This document shows, one piece after another, positions 53,657-64,000 of a DNA stretch of 64,000 bases. Numbering within the stretch: position 1 is the stretch's first letter; every line of letters begins with the position of its first letter. The position numbers and the translations under genes were made by a program. This DNA comes from an uncultured Gammaproteobacteria bacterium (GTDB taxonomy: Bacteria > Pseudomonadota > Gammaproteobacteria > HK1), in NCBI GenBank assembly GCA_947258715.1, contig CAMYJH010000009.1:1-64000 (forward strand). Reading direction: 5' to 3'. Under the pieces are notes generated by a model. That model made no database searches. It was not told the DNA's origin and saw only the letters and a program-made list of their open reading frames with translations.

Positions 53657-53768
53657 GGTGATAGACGTCGGCGATCGCCTGCGGCGAGGCGATGATTCGT
53701 CGGTCTTTGTTTCTATGTGGTATGTCCGAAAATGACGTCGGCTTGAGACCTAAACGAAGCCCGCTTTA

Positions 53769-53790
53769 GGAGCGAGCTTGCTCGCGATTC
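53769..53790. repeat. REP-like element
   Basis: GGAGCGAGCTTGCTCGCGATTC contains the hairpin GCGAGC-TT-GCTCGC with a conserved GGA head, a typical repetitive extragenic palindrome. Related copies lie at 48009-48030 and, inverted, at 56421-56440. Confidence 0.65.
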
Positions 53791-53840
53791 CTCAAATCAG
53801 GCGGGTCAGAAGATGACGGCCCCACTCCAGTGAAGGTTGA

Positions 53841-54983
<1,143 letters not shown>

Positions 54984-55799
54984 TCAACCCGTTTTTTCCA
55001 CCTCGTCTGGTGTTGCTTCGCGCTTTGCGGGCGCGGGAGATACCGCATCTTTTCTCGATGCGAGCAGCTTGGCTACGGTTCCCTCGATCCATTTTTCCGC
55101 CTCACGATTGATTTCCGAAGCAGATTTTCCGCGGCTGTCGATCAATGGCCCGATAACCAGCCGCACCACGCCCGGGTATTTGATAAAGCTATTTCGCGGC
55201 CAATAAAGCCCCGCATCGTGGGCGACGGGCACCACCGGAACGCCGGTCCTTTCTGCCAGTGTCGCGCCGCCGGCCTTGTAGCGGCGCTTTGAACCGGCCG
55301 GCACGCGCGTGCCTTCCGGGAAGATCACCACCCAACATCCGGACTGGAGCCGGGCGGCGCCTTGTTCCATAACCTGAGACATGGCGTCGCGGCCGGCGCT
55401 TCGGTCGATGGCAATCGGGCGAAGCATGGCCAGCGCCCAGCCGAAGAAGGGCAGCCAGAGAAGCTCCCGCTTGAGTACCCAGACCTGCGGCGAAAAGTAG
55501 TGCTGAAGGCTTATGGTTTCCCACGCGGACTGATGCTTGCAAAGCACGATAGCTGGTCTGGAGGGAATGTTTTCCTCTCCCTTAACCTCGTGGCTCAAAT
55601 TGCAGGTTACGCCGAGCCACCAGGTGTTGAATCTTGTCCACTGGTACACGATTCGGTAGCGGGCACGGTAGGGCAGCGCGAAGGCCAGCATGACGAATGG
55701 GGCGATCACAATCGTGACCACAACCTGGCCTGCAAAAAACAGCGCCGATCTCAAGACGAGGCCGGGAGTGGCTGGAGGAGGGCGGTAAACGAAGCTCAT
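54984..55799 (-). CDS. plsC: 1-acyl-sn-glycerol-3-phosphate acyltransferase
   Basis: The 271-residue membrane-bound enzyme adds the second acyl chain to lysophosphatidic acid. Motif I reads KHQSAWET (near 88), an HX4E variant instead of the usual HX4D seen in many proteobacterial PlsC. Motif III is FPEGTRVPAG (near 160), and VPVVPVAHDAGLYWPRNSFIKYPG forms motif IV. A hydrophobic N-terminal span (ALFFAGQVVVTIVIAPFVMLAFAL) anchors it. It follows the glyQS/MazG block, where gmhB is usually found before plsC. Confidence 0.93.
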   Translation of the reverse strand: MSFVYRPPPATPGLVLRSALFFAGQVVVTIVIAPFVMLAFALPYRARYRIVYQWTRFNTWWLGVTCNLSHEVKGEENIPSRPAIVLCKHQSAWETISLQHYFSPQVWVLKRELLWLPFFGWALAMLRPIAIDRSAGRDAMSQVMEQGAARLQSGCWVVIFPEGTRVPAGSKRRYKAGGATLAERTGVPVVPVAHDAGLYWPRNSFIKYPGVVRLVIGPLIDSRGKSASEINREAEKWIEGTVAKLLASRKDAVSPAPAKREATPDEVEKTG

Positions 55800-55969
55800 T
55801 TTAGCCTAATGAGAAATAAGACAAGCCTGAATACAGGCAATACCTCAGACCAGGTGACTCAGACAGCAGCGAGCTTCGGCCCGGAATTACGCCGCACGGG
55901 CCGGCTTAATCGTTCCGGCATACGATATACGAGATACGAACCTTCATCACGCCCTGCGCATCCGCGGGC

Positions 55970-56299
55970 TCAACCCTGAAACTCCGATACCCGGATGCGC
56001 CCGTCGATTAATTTTGAGCCACGAGCCTCGAGTTTCCGCATTTTCTCCCAGAAAGCGTGGCGCAGATCAAAGTTCGCCGATAGGGCTGTCCCGAGGAGCA
56101 GGATGAAAAGATCTGCGCATTCCTCCGCCAGGCGGCCGGCTTCCTTGCCTTTGGTCACGCAGGCGGATATTTCCCCCAGTTCCTCGCTCATGAGGGCGAT
56201 GCGATAGGTTAGGTCTTCACCGCCAGTGTTGCGGAAGTCATGCTTTTGGTGGAAGGCCTGAACGGCGTCGAGCATGCTTTGATAGGAGTCGGGATTCAT
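55970..56299 (-). CDS. MazG-like nucleotide pyrophosphohydrolase
   Basis: The 109-residue all-helical protein has the Mg-binding signature ALMSEELGEISACVTKG (EELGE, near 38) and LAEECADLFILLLGTALS (EExxD, near 62) of the MazG/dUTPase-like helical pyrophosphohydrolases. Such enzymes hydrolyse (d)NTPs or their damaged or modified forms to monophosphates. It lies 205 bp downstream of glyS and 170 bp before plsC, in the position usually held by gmhB. Confidence 0.87.
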   Translation of the reverse strand: MNPDSYQSMLDAVQAFHQKHDFRNTGGEDLTYRIALMSEELGEISACVTKGKEAGRLAEECADLFILLLGTALSANFDLRHAFWEKMRKLEARGSKLIDGRIRVSEFQG

Positions 56300-56420
56300 G
56301 GCTATATGTATAACTCTGACAAAGGGTTAAACGAAGTCCGCTGTATGAGAGGCCCTGACCGCGATTCATTAGTTCGTGTGATACACGAACGATCGATTCT
56401 CAGCAGGATCTGTGGCAGTT

Positions 56421-56440
56421 TCGCGCGCAAGCGCGCTCCC
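56421..56440. repeat. REP-like element (inverted orientation)
   Basis: TCGCGCGCAAGCGCGCTCCC is the reverse complement of GGGAGCGCGCTTGCGCGCGA, matching the GGAGCG-N-CTTG-N-CGCGA pattern of the copy at 53769. It lies between glyS and the MazG-like gene. Confidence 0.55.
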
Positions 56441-56503
56441 GCATGGTTGATTCTCGGGCGCGGCGATAGGTGCCCGGTTCCGCATACGGCGCACGGTCTT
56501 TTC

Positions 56504-58582
56504 TTAAAGCCTGGAAATGTCCGCCGTCTCCAGGAACAGCTCACTAATGGAGTGGAGCAGCGCGAGCCGGTTGTAACGAATCCTGTCGTCTTCGTCCATG
56601 ACCTTCACGTTATCGAAGAATGCGTCCACGCTTTCGCGAAGTCCGGCGAGGCTTTTCATGGCGCCGGTGTAGTCCCCCTGCTTCAACATCTCTTTGACTC
56701 TCGGGCTCAGGCCCACCAGCTTGGCGGCGAGATTCCACTCTGCATCCTCGGAAAAAAGATCATTGTCGATCTTCATCGGGATCGCGTCCTCAGCCTGTTT
56801 GAGTATGTTGTTGATGCGTTTGTTCGCGGAGGCCAGGCTTTCCGCTTCCGGTAGCTTTCGAAACTCGGTGACCGCCTGCACGCGCTTGGCGAAGTCCAGG
56901 GGACGCGTGGGGTTTCTCGCCTGCACCGCCAGAAACACCTCAATCGGCACCCCTTGTTCGGTGAAATAGGCGCGCAGTCGCTCGGTCATGAAGTCGTGCA
57001 CCTGATTTGCAACCGATTCGTCGTCGAACTTGCCCCCATAACCTTTTAGCGCTTCCTGGATCAGGCGTTTGAGATCCAGAGAGAGCTCTCCCTCGATGAC
57101 GATGCGTAGAACACCCAGGGCCGTTCGCCGAAGGGCGTAAGGATCCTTATCGCCGGAGGGGCCCTGCCCGATGGCAAAAATCCCGGTCAGGGTATCCAAC
57201 TTATCGGCGATGGCGACGGCCCGGCCGACGGGGCTGGCGGGAATGGCATCGCCGGCGAATCTCGGCTTGTAAACTTCCGCGATTGCTTTGGACACCTGGG
57301 CAGGCTCACCGCTCTTGGCGGCATATTCCCCACCCATGACACCCTGAAGCTCGGGAAATTCTCCAACCATCTCGGTGAGGAGGTCACATTTGCAGAGCTG
57401 GCCCGCGCGACGTGCAAGTTTGACCGAGTCCGGGTTTTCTCCCATCGCGATGGTGACGTGGGAAGCGAGTCGGGAGATCCTCTCGGCTTTGTCGTACATG
57501 CTGCCGAGCTTCTCCTGAAATACGACTGCTTTAAGCTCTTCCTGACGCTGGTCGAGAGTGTGTCGCGAGTCCCTCCGGTAGAAGTAAGCGGCGTCTTTTA
57601 GCCTGGGTCGTAGTACGCGTTCGTTGCCTTTACGAACGGTTTCCGGATTAATGCTTTCGATATTACTGATGGCGATGAAGTGAGGAAGCAGATTTCCTTG
57701 TTTGTCGACGATAGGAAAGTAACGCTGGTGCCCCTTCATAGTGGCAATCAGCACCGCGTCCGGTAGATCCAAAAATTCTTTGTCGAAGCTGCCTACGATG
57801 GCGGACGGCCACTCCACCAAGGCCGTGGTTTCCTCGATGAGTTCCCTGCTGACGAGCGCTTTGCCCTGGACTGAGGCCGCGGATTCCACCACCTGCCGCG
57901 TAACTATATCGGCTCTGGCCTTGAACTCCGCCACGACGTGTCCCGTGCTGTAGAGGGTCTTGGGATAAGACGCGGGATCTTCAATCGGGATCGCTTCTGG
58001 GGAATGAAATCGGTGCCCGCGGGTCATTCGCCCGGCGCTCACGCCGAAGATTTCCCCATCCACCGTCTCATTGCCGAACAACAGAACCAGCCAATGCACC
58101 GGCCGAATGAATTCGAAGTCGAAGTTTGCCCAGCGCATTCGCTTGCGAATCGGGAGATTGTTCAGCGCGTCTTCCACCATCTTCGGGATCAGAGAGGGGG
58201 TTGCTTCGCCGACCTCCGTACTGCGAAAAATCAACCAACTGCCGTCGGAGGTTTCTATTTTATTCAGCTTATCAACAGTGACGCCGCAGGAACGGGCGAA
58301 ACCCAGCGCCGCCTTGGTCGGCATTCCGTCCTTATCGAACGCCGCGTCAAGTGATGGTCCGCGGCGCTTGAATTCGCGGTTCGGCTGGCTTGCGGGCACC
58401 TTCGAGATTATTGCCGCGATTCTTCTAGGGGTGGCAAAGACCGCGACTTCGCCGTGACTCAATCCGCGGGCGGTGAGGCGTTCGCAAAGTTCGCTTGCAA
58501 AAGCCTCCGATAACGATTTAAGGCTCCCGGGGGGTAGCTCTTCAGTGCCAATTTCGACCAGAAGGTCGGCGTTCTCAGCCAT
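56504..58582 (-). CDS. glyS: Glycyl-tRNA synthetase beta subunit
   Basis: The 692-residue subunit of the bacterial alpha2beta2 glycyl-tRNA synthetase begins [24 protein letters not shown]. It contains [19 protein letters not shown]-type core [18 protein letters not shown], the HGYP-equivalent [22 protein letters not shown] and a C-terminal anticodon-recognition region ([35 protein letters not shown]). The length matches E. coli GlyS. It starts within the last 8 bases of glyQ, so the subunits are translated together. Confidence 0.98.
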   Translation of the reverse strand: MAENADLLVEIGTEELPPGSLKSLSEAFASELCERLTARGLSHGEVAVFATPRRIAAIISKVPASQPNREFKRRGPSLDAAFDKDGMPTKAALGFARSCGVTVDKLNKIETSDGSWLIFRSTEVGEATPSLIPKMVEDALNNLPIRKRMRWANFDFEFIRPVHWLVLLFGNETVDGEIFGVSAGRMTRGHRFHSPEAIPIEDPASYPKTLYSTGHVVAEFKARADIVTRQVVESAASVQGKALVSRELIEETTALVEWPSAIVGSFDKEFLDLPDAVLIATMKGHQRYFPIVDKQGNLLPHFIAISNIESINPETVRKGNERVLRPRLKDAAYFYRRDSRHTLDQRQEELKAVVFQEKLGSMYDKAERISRLASHVTIAMGENPDSVKLARRAGQLCKCDLLTEMVGEFPELQGVMGGEYAAKSGEPAQVSKAIAEVYKPRFAGDAIPASPVGRAVAIADKLDTLTGIFAIGQGPSGDKDPYALRRTALGVLRIVIEGELSLDLKRLIQEALKGYGGKFDDESVANQVHDFMTERLRAYFTEQGVPIEVFLAVQARNPTRPLDFAKRVQAVTEFRKLPEAESLASANKRINNILKQAEDAIPMKIDNDLFSEDAEWNLAAKLVGLSPRVKEMLKQGDYTGAMKSLAGLRESVDAFFDNVKVMDEDDRIRYNRLALLHSISELFLETADISRL

Positions 58583-59501
58583 CTACAGTCTCGACCCTGT
58601 CGCTGCTTAATAACGGGAATCCCAAAACCTTTCTTGTATCGTAGTATTTGTGCGCCACTGCCCTTGCCATGGCGCGGACGCGCAAGATGTAGCGTTGACG
58701 TTCGGTGACGGATATCGCGCCTCGCGCCTCGAGCAAATTGAAAATATGGGAAGCTCTCAGGACTTGTTCGTATGCGGGATACGGTAGCCCTTTTCCCGCC
58801 AGAAGCGTGCACTGTTGTTCCGAGGACTCGAAAGCGTCGAAAAGCGCCGCCGTATCCGCATACTCGAAGTTGTACGCGGACATTTCAGTTTCACTCTGTT
58901 TGAAGACGTCACCGTAGCTGACTCTGCCCATGGGACCGTCCGCCCAGATGAGGTCGAAAACGTTGTCGACGCCCTGCAGATACATTGCGATGCGCTCGAG
59001 GCCGTAAGCGATCTCTGCCGTCACGGGTTTACATTCGAGACCGCCCACCTGCTGGAAATAGGTGAACTGTGTGATCTCCATCCCGTTCAGCCAGACTTCC
59101 CAGCCGAGACCCCACGCTCCTAGGGTCGGTGATTCCCAGTTGTCCTCTACGAAGCGGATGTCGTGTTCCAGGGGGTCGATGCCCAGCATGAAAAGGGAGT
59201 CGAGGTACATTTGCTGGATGTTCAGTGGCGAGGGTTTGATAGCCACCTGGTACTGGAAATAGTGCTGCAGCCGGTTGGGATTCTCCCCGTATCGTCCGTC
59301 AGAGGGGCGCCGCGACGCCTGGACGTAGGCGGTGCTCCAGGGCTCGGGTCCTATGGAGCGGAGAAAGGTCGCGGGATGAAAGGTGCCGGCGCCGACCTCC
59401 ATGTCATAAGGTTGTAGTAGCACGCATCCCTGCCGGGCCCAGTATTGCTGCAACGCCTGAATCAGGCCCTGAAAGCTTGAGACGTCTTGGTCAGCTGACA
59501 T
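58575..59501 (-). CDS. glyQ: Glycyl-tRNA synthetase alpha subunit
   Basis: The 308-residue catalytic subunit activates glycine. [48 protein letters not shown] is the class II core start, then [64 protein letters not shown] and [11 protein letters not shown]. The start at 59501 (MSADQDVSS) matches the family; the longer frame from 59573 adds unrelated residues. It overlaps glyS by 8 bp and is divergent from mnmG. Confidence 0.97.
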   Translation of the reverse strand: MSADQDVSSFQGLIQALQQYWARQGCVLLQPYDMEVGAGTFHPATFLRSIGPEPWSTAYVQASRRPSDGRYGENPNRLQHYFQYQVAIKPSPLNIQQMYLDSLFMLGIDPLEHDIRFVEDNWESPTLGAWGLGWEVWLNGMEITQFTYFQQVGGLECKPVTAEIAYGLERIAMYLQGVDNVFDLIWADGPMGRVSYGDVFKQSETEMSAYNFEYADTAALFDAFESSEQQCTLLAGKGLPYPAYEQVLRASHIFNLLEARGAISVTERQRYILRVRAMARAVAHKYYDTRKVLGFPLLSSDRVETVDG

Positions 59502-59847
59502 CGTTGTTTGATCGCCGCGAGTGCCGCCGAGGTTCCCGGCGATGCGGCGAAAAGTATAGCCCGGGGATAGCACGATTGGTACGAGCCGAGGGCAAGGTCA
59601 GAGTTGGTTTCAAAAGATCACTATCCTTACCTTCAAGCAGATGTCGGCTTTTCGCGCTCACAAGCGTTCTATATGCTATCAGGCTGTCTAAAAATTGCGT
59701 TTTGCACCATCTCGGTCCGGCGTAGAGGAGACATCGTTGCGGATGCAACGCGATGGCAGCGTCTAGGTCAGAGTCTGTTGAACGCTAAACAGCGGTTGAT
59801 CTTTGGAATCGGCTCAGTGATCCGGCATCGATGCAGGAAGTTTTGGT
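59502..59847. other. Divergent intergenic region between glyQ and mnmG
   Basis: The 346-bp gap should hold promoters for both genes. I found no tRNA, no T-box-like structure and no convincing terminator. AGGAAG about 8 nt before the mnmG ATG is its ribosome-binding site. A short frame through 59604-59870 has no recognisable features. Confidence 0.45.
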
Positions 59848-61770
59848 ATGCAACATCCACGGCGCTTTGACGTCATCGTAGTCGGCGGAGGCCACGCGGG
59901 CAGCGAGGCGTCGCTGGCGGCGTCACGCATGGGCGCGCGCACGCTGCTGCTCACTCAGAGCGTCGATACCTTGGGCCAGATGAGCTGTAATCCGGCCATT
60001 GGCGGTATCGGAAAGGGTCATCTGGTCAAGGAAATCGACGCCCTTGGCGGCCTAATGGCGATCGCAGCGGATCACGCCGGAATCCAGTTTCGAACGCTCA
60101 ATGGGAGAAAAGGACCGGCGGTTCGTGCGACCCGCGCGCAAATCGACCGCGCGCTGTATAAGGCCTACGTGCGCAGGGCGCTGGAAACGCAGGAAAACGT
60201 GACCCTGTTCCAGCAGCCGGTGGAAGATTTGATTATCGAGGATGACCGGGTCGCGGGCGTCACCACCCAAATGGGTCTTGAGTTCCGCGCCCGGCACGTG
60301 GTGCTCACCGTTGGCACCTTCCTCGGAGGACGGATCCACGTGGGCTTGTCCAACTATGCCGGCGGGCGCGCGGGTGATCCGCCGGCCAACGCGCTGGCCG
60401 AACGGCTGCGGGAACGATCATTTCGGGTCGACCGCCTGAAGACTGGAACACCGCCGCGGCTGGATGGACGCAGCATCGACTTCGAGCGACTCGAGGTTCA
60501 GCCAGGGGACGAGCCGGTGCCGGTATTTTCATATCTGGGCGACGTCGCACAGCATCCAAGGCAGATCCCCTGTCACATTACCCACACCAACGAATGCACC
60601 CACGAGATCATCCGCTCAGGCCTCGACCGCTCGCCTATGTACAGCGGCGTGATCGAAGGAACCGGTCCCAGATACTGTCCTTCGGTGGAAGACAAGGTGG
60701 TACGCTTCTCTCACAAGACCGCCCATCAGGTCTTTGTCGAGCCCGAAGGACTCGACACCACGGAGGTCTATCCCAACGGCATCTCCACCAGTCTACCCTT
60801 CGACGTGCAGTACGCGATGGTTCGCTCCATGGTCGGGTTCGAACAAGCCGAGATTACCAGGCCGGGCTACGCCATCGAGTACGACTTCTTCGATCCCAGG
60901 GACCTGAAACCAACGCTTGAAACCCGCGACGTGGGGGGTCTTTTCTTCGCCGGCCAGATCAACGGCACCACCGGATACGAGGAGGCCGCGGCCCAGGGTC
61001 TCGTCGCCGGCATCAACGCCGCGCTCAGCGTCCGCGGGAAAAAAGGCTGGTACCCCCGCCGGGACGAGGCCTACATCGGGGTGCTGATCGACGATCTCAT
61101 CACCCTCGGCACCTCTGAACCCTACCGCATGTTCACCAGCCGAGCCGAATATCGGCTGGTGCTGCGGGAGGACAACGCCGACCTTCGCCTGACAGAGCAG
61201 GGGCGACGACTGGGGCTGGTAGACGACGCGCGCTGGCAGGCATTTGAGGTCAAGCGCGAGGCCATCGAGCGGGAGCAGGCGCGGCTGGAGAAAACACGCG
61301 TCAAGCCCGACCACTTGTCAGCGGCAGAACAGGAACGGGTGTTCGGCGGGACGCTTGCTCACGACTATACGGCGCTGGAACTGCTGAAGCGTCCGGAGGT
61401 GAGCTACCAGGCCCTAATGTCCCTGCCTGGAATCGGTCCCGGGGTGTCCGATGCCACGGTTCGGGCTCAAATCGAGGTACAAACGCGCTATCACGGTTAC
61501 ATTGAGCGCCAGCTCAAAGATATCGAACGAACCCGCGCCAACGAAGCCACGCGGCTTCCCGATGACCTGGACTACGCGACGGTGAGCGGCCTGGCGGCGG
61601 AGGTAAAGGAGAAGCTTGCCCGTTATCGGCCCGAGACTCTCGGTCAGGCGTCCCGCATCTCCGGGGTCACGCCGGCAGCCGTCTCACTGCTACTGGTCCA
61701 CCTGAAAAAGCGCAGCCTTCGCGCCGCGGCGCCGGAAGCCGACCAGGGTGCGGCCCGGCGCAGCGCCTGA
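59848..61770 (+). CDS. mnmG: tRNA uridine 5-carboxymethylaminomethyl modification enzyme MnmG (GidA)
   Basis: The 640-residue FAD enzyme works with MnmE to install the cmnm5 group on wobble uridine 34 of tRNAs. It has the FAD motif [29 protein letters not shown], the signatures [14 protein letters not shown] and [15 protein letters not shown], and [12 protein letters not shown] with [29 protein letters not shown] near 370. A C-terminal MnmE-binding part ends near residue 620. The length is near the usual 630. It is followed directly by rsmG and then parAB, the standard order. Confidence 0.98.
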   Translation: MQHPRRFDVIVVGGGHAGSEASLAASRMGARTLLLTQSVDTLGQMSCNPAIGGIGKGHLVKEIDALGGLMAIAADHAGIQFRTLNGRKGPAVRATRAQIDRALYKAYVRRALETQENVTLFQQPVEDLIIEDDRVAGVTTQMGLEFRARHVVLTVGTFLGGRIHVGLSNYAGGRAGDPPANALAERLRERSFRVDRLKTGTPPRLDGRSIDFERLEVQPGDEPVPVFSYLGDVAQHPRQIPCHITHTNECTHEIIRSGLDRSPMYSGVIEGTGPRYCPSVEDKVVRFSHKTAHQVFVEPEGLDTTEVYPNGISTSLPFDVQYAMVRSMVGFEQAEITRPGYAIEYDFFDPRDLKPTLETRDVGGLFFAGQINGTTGYEEAAAQGLVAGINAALSVRGKKGWYPRRDEAYIGVLIDDLITLGTSEPYRMFTSRAEYRLVLREDNADLRLTEQGRRLGLVDDARWQAFEVKREAIEREQARLEKTRVKPDHLSAAEQERVFGGTLAHDYTALELLKRPEVSYQALMSLPGIGPGVSDATVRAQIEVQTRYHGYIERQLKDIERTRANEATRLPDDLDYATVSGLAAEVKEKLARYRPETLGQASRISGVTPAAVSLLLVHLKKRSLRAAAPEADQGAARRSA

Positions 61771-61789
61771 CGGCGACGCGGGAAATAAG

Positions 61790-62428
61790 GTGAAAACTGC
61801 GCTGGATCCGGCGCGAGACGCGCTCGAAGGCGGGCTCGTCGAGATGGGGCTGGACTTGGGCTCAGAATCCACAAGGTCCCTGCTTCAATACCTCGAGATG
61901 CTGAGCCGCTGGAACCGCCGCTTCAACCTGACCGGTACCCGAGCGCCTCAGCAAATCGTCACCCGGCATCTGCTCGACAGTCTCACCATAGTCCCATATC
62001 TGCGCGGCGATCGGGTGCTCGACGCCGGCACCGGCGCCGGGCTGCCGGGTCTGGTGCTGGCCATCGCCGTGCCGGCGATGCATTTCACTCTTCTGGACAG
62101 CGCCGGAAAGAAAACCCGTTTTTGTATTCAGGCCGCCGCAGATCTCGGTCTTGGCAACGTCAGCGTGGTTAGGGCACGACTCGAAGCATTCGAGCCGCAG
62201 CAACGATTTTCGTGCCTGGTCAGCAGGGCCTTCGAAAGCGGAGCCGAGCTGTTGAAGCCCGCGCAGCGATTGCTTCAGCCGGGGGGCCTGATGCTGGTGA
62301 TGAAGGGGGCCTATCCGCAATCGGAGCTCGAGAAAGTGAAGGCGGGGGGATTCGAGGCCCGGGTGACGCCGGTTGCGGTACCCGGGCTCGACGCGGCGCG
62401 CCACCTGATACTGGTCGAAGCCACGTGA
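61790..62428 (+). CDS. rsmG: 16S rRNA (guanine527-N7)-methyltransferase RsmG (GidB)
   Basis: The 212-residue SAM enzyme methylates G527 of 16S rRNA. Key segments are LEMLSRWNRRFNLTGTR, VTRHLLDSLTIVPYL, the SAM site RVLDAGTGAGLPGLVLAIA (near 75) and FTLLDSAGKKTRFC with LVSRAF downstream. I start at the GTG 19 bp after mnmG (MKTALDPAR...); an upstream GTG at 61748 overlapping mnmG is possible. Loss of RsmG is known to give low-level streptomycin resistance in other bacteria. Confidence 0.94.
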   Translation: MKTALDPARDALEGGLVEMGLDLGSESTRSLLQYLEMLSRWNRRFNLTGTRAPQQIVTRHLLDSLTIVPYLRGDRVLDAGTGAGLPGLVLAIAVPAMHFTLLDSAGKKTRFCIQAAADLGLGNVSVVRARLEAFEPQQRFSCLVSRAFESGAELLKPAQRLLQPGGLMLVMKGAYPQSELEKVKAGGFEARVTPVAVPGLDAARHLILVEAT

Positions 62429-62539
62429 GGTGGGGTTTTCCGGGCGGCGTTTCCCGCCCACGATTTTTCCGCCACAATCGCATTCCTGTCGGCGGGCGCT
62501 TTGACCTCCGGCGTTCACCATTAACCCCGCTTCGAGATC

Positions 62540-63325
62540 ATGGCCAAAGTCATCGCGGTCGCTAACCAGAAGGGCGGCGTAGGTAAGACCACCACCAGTA
62601 TCAATCTGGGCGCGTCGCTTGCCGCCGCCAAGCGCCGGATTCTCCTGGTGGACCTGGATCCCCAGGGCAATGCCACCATGGGAAGCGGCATCGACAAGAA
62701 CGCCTTGACGCGCTCGAGCTACGACGTGCTCATGGGCGAGGCCAAGCTGGCGGACGTGCTGGTGCCGGTGGAGCACAGTAACTACATGGTTTCTCCGAGT
62801 AACGGCGATCTCACCGGCGCGGAGGTTGCGCTTTTGGACGAACTTGCCCGGGAGCTTCGCTTGAGGCACGCGCTGGACCCGGTGCGCCAAGAGTACGACT
62901 ACATCATTGTCGACTGCCCTCCGGCGCTCTCGATGCTCACGGTCAACGCATTAGTGGCCGCCGACAGCGTCATGATTCCCATGCAGTGCGAGTATTACGC
63001 CCTGGAGGGACTTTCGGCCCTGCTCGACACCATCGAGAAGATCCGCAGGATTTTAAACCCCGGGCTTCGCGTCGACGGGCTGCTGCGCACCATGTACGAC
63101 GCCCGCAACAACCTCTCGAGCCAGGTATCCCAGCAGCTGGTCAAGCACTTCGGAAACAAGGTTTACAGCACGGTCATTCCGCGCAACGTGCGCTTGGCGG
63201 AAGCGCCGAGTCACGGCTTACCGGCGCTGCTCTACGACAAGAACTCCAGCGGCGCGCTGGCCTATCTCGCGCTTGCGGGTGAAATTCTTCGCCGCGACGG
63301 CGCGCACCTGAAGGCGGCGCAATAA
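62540..63325 (+). CDS. parA: Chromosome partitioning ATPase ParA (Soj)
   Basis: The 261-residue ATPase drives chromosome segregation with ParB. It has the deviant Walker A KGGVGKTTTSINLG (near 11), LLVDLDPQGNATMGSG, Walker B IIVDCPPALSMLTVNAL (near 120), and the C-terminal VIPRNVRLAEAPSHGLPALLYDKNSSGALAYLALAGEI. The absence of an N-terminal HTH marks the chromosomal Soj type. It precedes parB, separated by a long inverted repeat rather than the usual short gap. Confidence 0.96.
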   Translation: MAKVIAVANQKGGVGKTTTSINLGASLAAAKRRILLVDLDPQGNATMGSGIDKNALTRSSYDVLMGEAKLADVLVPVEHSNYMVSPSNGDLTGAEVALLDELARELRLRHALDPVRQEYDYIIVDCPPALSMLTVNALVAADSVMIPMQCEYYALEGLSALLDTIEKIRRILNPGLRVDGLLRTMYDARNNLSSQVSQQLVKHFGNKVYSTVIPRNVRLAEAPSHGLPALLYDKNSSGALAYLALAGEILRRDGAHLKAAQ

Positions 63326-63328
63326 ATT

Positions 63329-63488
63329 TGGTATGTCCTAGGTGGTATGTAGTATGTGGGGTAAGGGATGCGGGCGAGGAAAGACGAAATGTCCGAGGAT
63401 GACGCTAAAGTGTTTTGTCCGGGTCGTTGCCGGTAATCCATTGTCCGCCCCTTTTCCCTACATACCACATACCACATACCACATACCT
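63329..63488. repeat. Long intergenic inverted repeat built from GGTATGT words between parA and parB
   Basis: The left arm 63329-63366 carries repeated GGTATGT/AGTATGTGG words. The right arm 63454-63488 holds four tandem CATACCA(C) words ending ACATACC and is the imperfect reverse complement. The arms are separated by about 90 bp. The element begins 3 bp after the parA stop and ends 10 bp before the parB start, leaving no Shine-Dalgarno sequence for parB. Confidence 0.78.
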
Positions 63489-63498
63489 CAATCCCGAA

Positions 63499-64000
63499 AT
63501 GGCTAAAAAAAGAGGACTCGGTCGCGGTTTGGACGCGTTGCTCGGCGGCGCGGCGGTGGCGTACGCGGAAACGAGGGGGGAGGACGGCACCATGCGCGAG
63601 ATCCCCGTGGATCTCATCCTTCGTGGCCGCTTCCAGCCGCGAATGGACATGAACCCGGAGGCCCTGGAGGAGTTGGCCAACTCCATTCGCGTTCGCGGCG
63701 TGGTGCAACCGGTCGTGGTGCGCCCGGCCGCTGACGGCGTCCACTACGAGCTGATCGCCGGCGAGCGTCGCTGGCGAGCCACCCAGCTTGCGGGTCGCGA
63801 CGCTATTCCCGCGGTGGTTCGCGCCGTCCCTGACGATGCGGCCATGGCCATGGGTCTGATTGAGAACATTCAGCGCGAAGATCTCAATCCGGTGGAAGAG
63901 GCCAACGCGTTAAGGCGACTGATCGAAGAATTCGAACTCACCCATCAGGCCGCGGCCGATGCGATCGGCCGTTCGAGAGCGGCGGTGACCAATCTGCTGC
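63499..64000 (+). CDS. parB: Chromosome partitioning protein ParB (5' part, cut by window end)
   Basis: The visible 167 residues start MAKKRGLGRGLDALLGGAAV, the conserved ParB N-terminus. The CTPase/N-terminal domain follows: EIPVDLILRGRFQPRMDMNPEALEELANSIRVRGVVQPVVVRP, YELIAGERRWRATQLAGRDAIPAVVR with the GERRxRA CTP-binding motif, and AMGLIENIQREDLNPVEEANALRRLIEEF. The HTH begins at the edge. ParB binds parS sites and recruits ParA and SMC. No parS-like TGTTTCACGTGAAACA site was found in the window. Confidence 0.96.
   Translation, partial: MAKKRGLGRGLDALLGGAAVAYAETRGEDGTMREIPVDLILRGRFQPRMDMNPEALEELANSIRVRGVVQPVVVRPAADGVHYELIAGERRWRATQLAGRDAIPAVVRAVPDDAAMAMGLIENIQREDLNPVEEANALRRLIEEFELTHQAAADAIGRSRAAVTNLL

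Noticed and set aside
55877-55903. CGGCCCG/CGGGCCG hairpin downstream of the MazG-like gene
   Set aside because: The 7-bp stem has a 13-nt loop and no T-tract on either strand, so I did not call a terminator.
59604-59870. 88-codon plus-strand frame before mnmG
   Set aside because: It overlaps the mnmG start, has no Shine-Dalgarno sequence or family features, and occupies the expected promoter region.
63454-63488. Tandem CATACCA words as a possible CRISPR array
   Set aside because: The period is 7-8 nt with no spacers, and a reverse-complement arm is present; this is an inverted low-complexity repeat.

Overview
This is a GC-rich, gene-dense chromosomal window from a proteobacterium. The right end carries the conserved block glyQ-glyS (convergent side) and mnmG-rsmG-parA-parB, which normally lies near the chromosome origin, so the window is probably origin-proximal. 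Mg-type HemB, PlsC beside glyS, GloB, MetH and many GTG/TTG starts fit a beta- or gammaproteobacterium. An EipB/DUF1849 gene and the ArsR-methyltransferase/metF/metH cluster are more typical of alphaproteobacteria and some other lineages, so I do not assign a class. No rRNA, tRNA, CRISPR array, prophage or intact insertion sequence was seen.

Layout. 0-3.6 kb: quinone oxidoreductase, a TauE/SafE exporter, a 136-bp MITE, EipB and a small Cys-rich protein. 3.6-9.3 kb: a leftward methionine unit (ArsR-methyltransferase, metF, metH) behind a promoter overlapped by a near-perfect palindrome. 9.4-19.1 kb: cupin, Asp/Glu-racemase-like protein, citrate synthase, enoyl-CoA hydratase, aminotransferase, pta, GMC oxidoreductase and a D-2-hydroxyacid dehydrogenase. 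19.2-23.6 kb: an unusual SDR, then ald-xsc (sulfoacetaldehyde acetyltransferase) ending in a strong terminator. 23.8-28 kb: FAH-family hydrolase, a coupled alpha/beta hydrolase-PhyH pair, ferredoxin and an EamA transporter. 28-33.2 kb: a six-gene operon of an ABC importer with two different permeases plus two tandem TauD/TfdA dioxygenases. 33.2-35.4 kb: a solitary integron gene cassette with a recognisable attC site, followed by orphan secreted proteins in a lower-GC patch. 35.4-48.5 kb: DUF899, hydroxyacid-oxoacid transhydrogenase, PilZ, D-carbamoylase, D-hydantoinase, persulfide dioxygenase-rhodanese, a third TauD, FHA, a phosphatase-superfamily enzyme, GloB, a DSD1-type PLP enzyme and a broken MOSC gene. 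48.5-53.7 kb: a polyamine module (ornithine decarboxylase, acetylpolyamine amidohydrolase, NUDIX), gamma-glutamyltransferase and rhomboid. 53.8-64 kb: housekeeping genes.

How it fits together. Organosulfur and C1/acetyl metabolism recur. Xsc turns sulfoacetaldehyde into sulfite and acetyl phosphate, Pta takes acetyl phosphate to acetyl-CoA, Ald recycles alanine to pyruvate, a TauE-type protein could export sulfite, and the persulfide dioxygenase also makes sulfite. The ABC-dioxygenase operon may deliver and cleave an organosulfonate or another carboxylate-like compound. A second theme is hydroxyacid and D-amino-acid chemistry: HOT with a D-2-hydroxyglutarate-type dehydrogenase, and D-hydantoinase with D-carbamoylase.

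The most notable non-coding features are the lone attC cassette, the MITE with a 7-bp target duplication, the ArsR operator, and a set of intergenic inverted repeats built from short degenerate words (for example GGTATGT, GGTAGAT, GCGTGAC) that sit tightly against gene ends and even replace the ribosome-binding region of parB.
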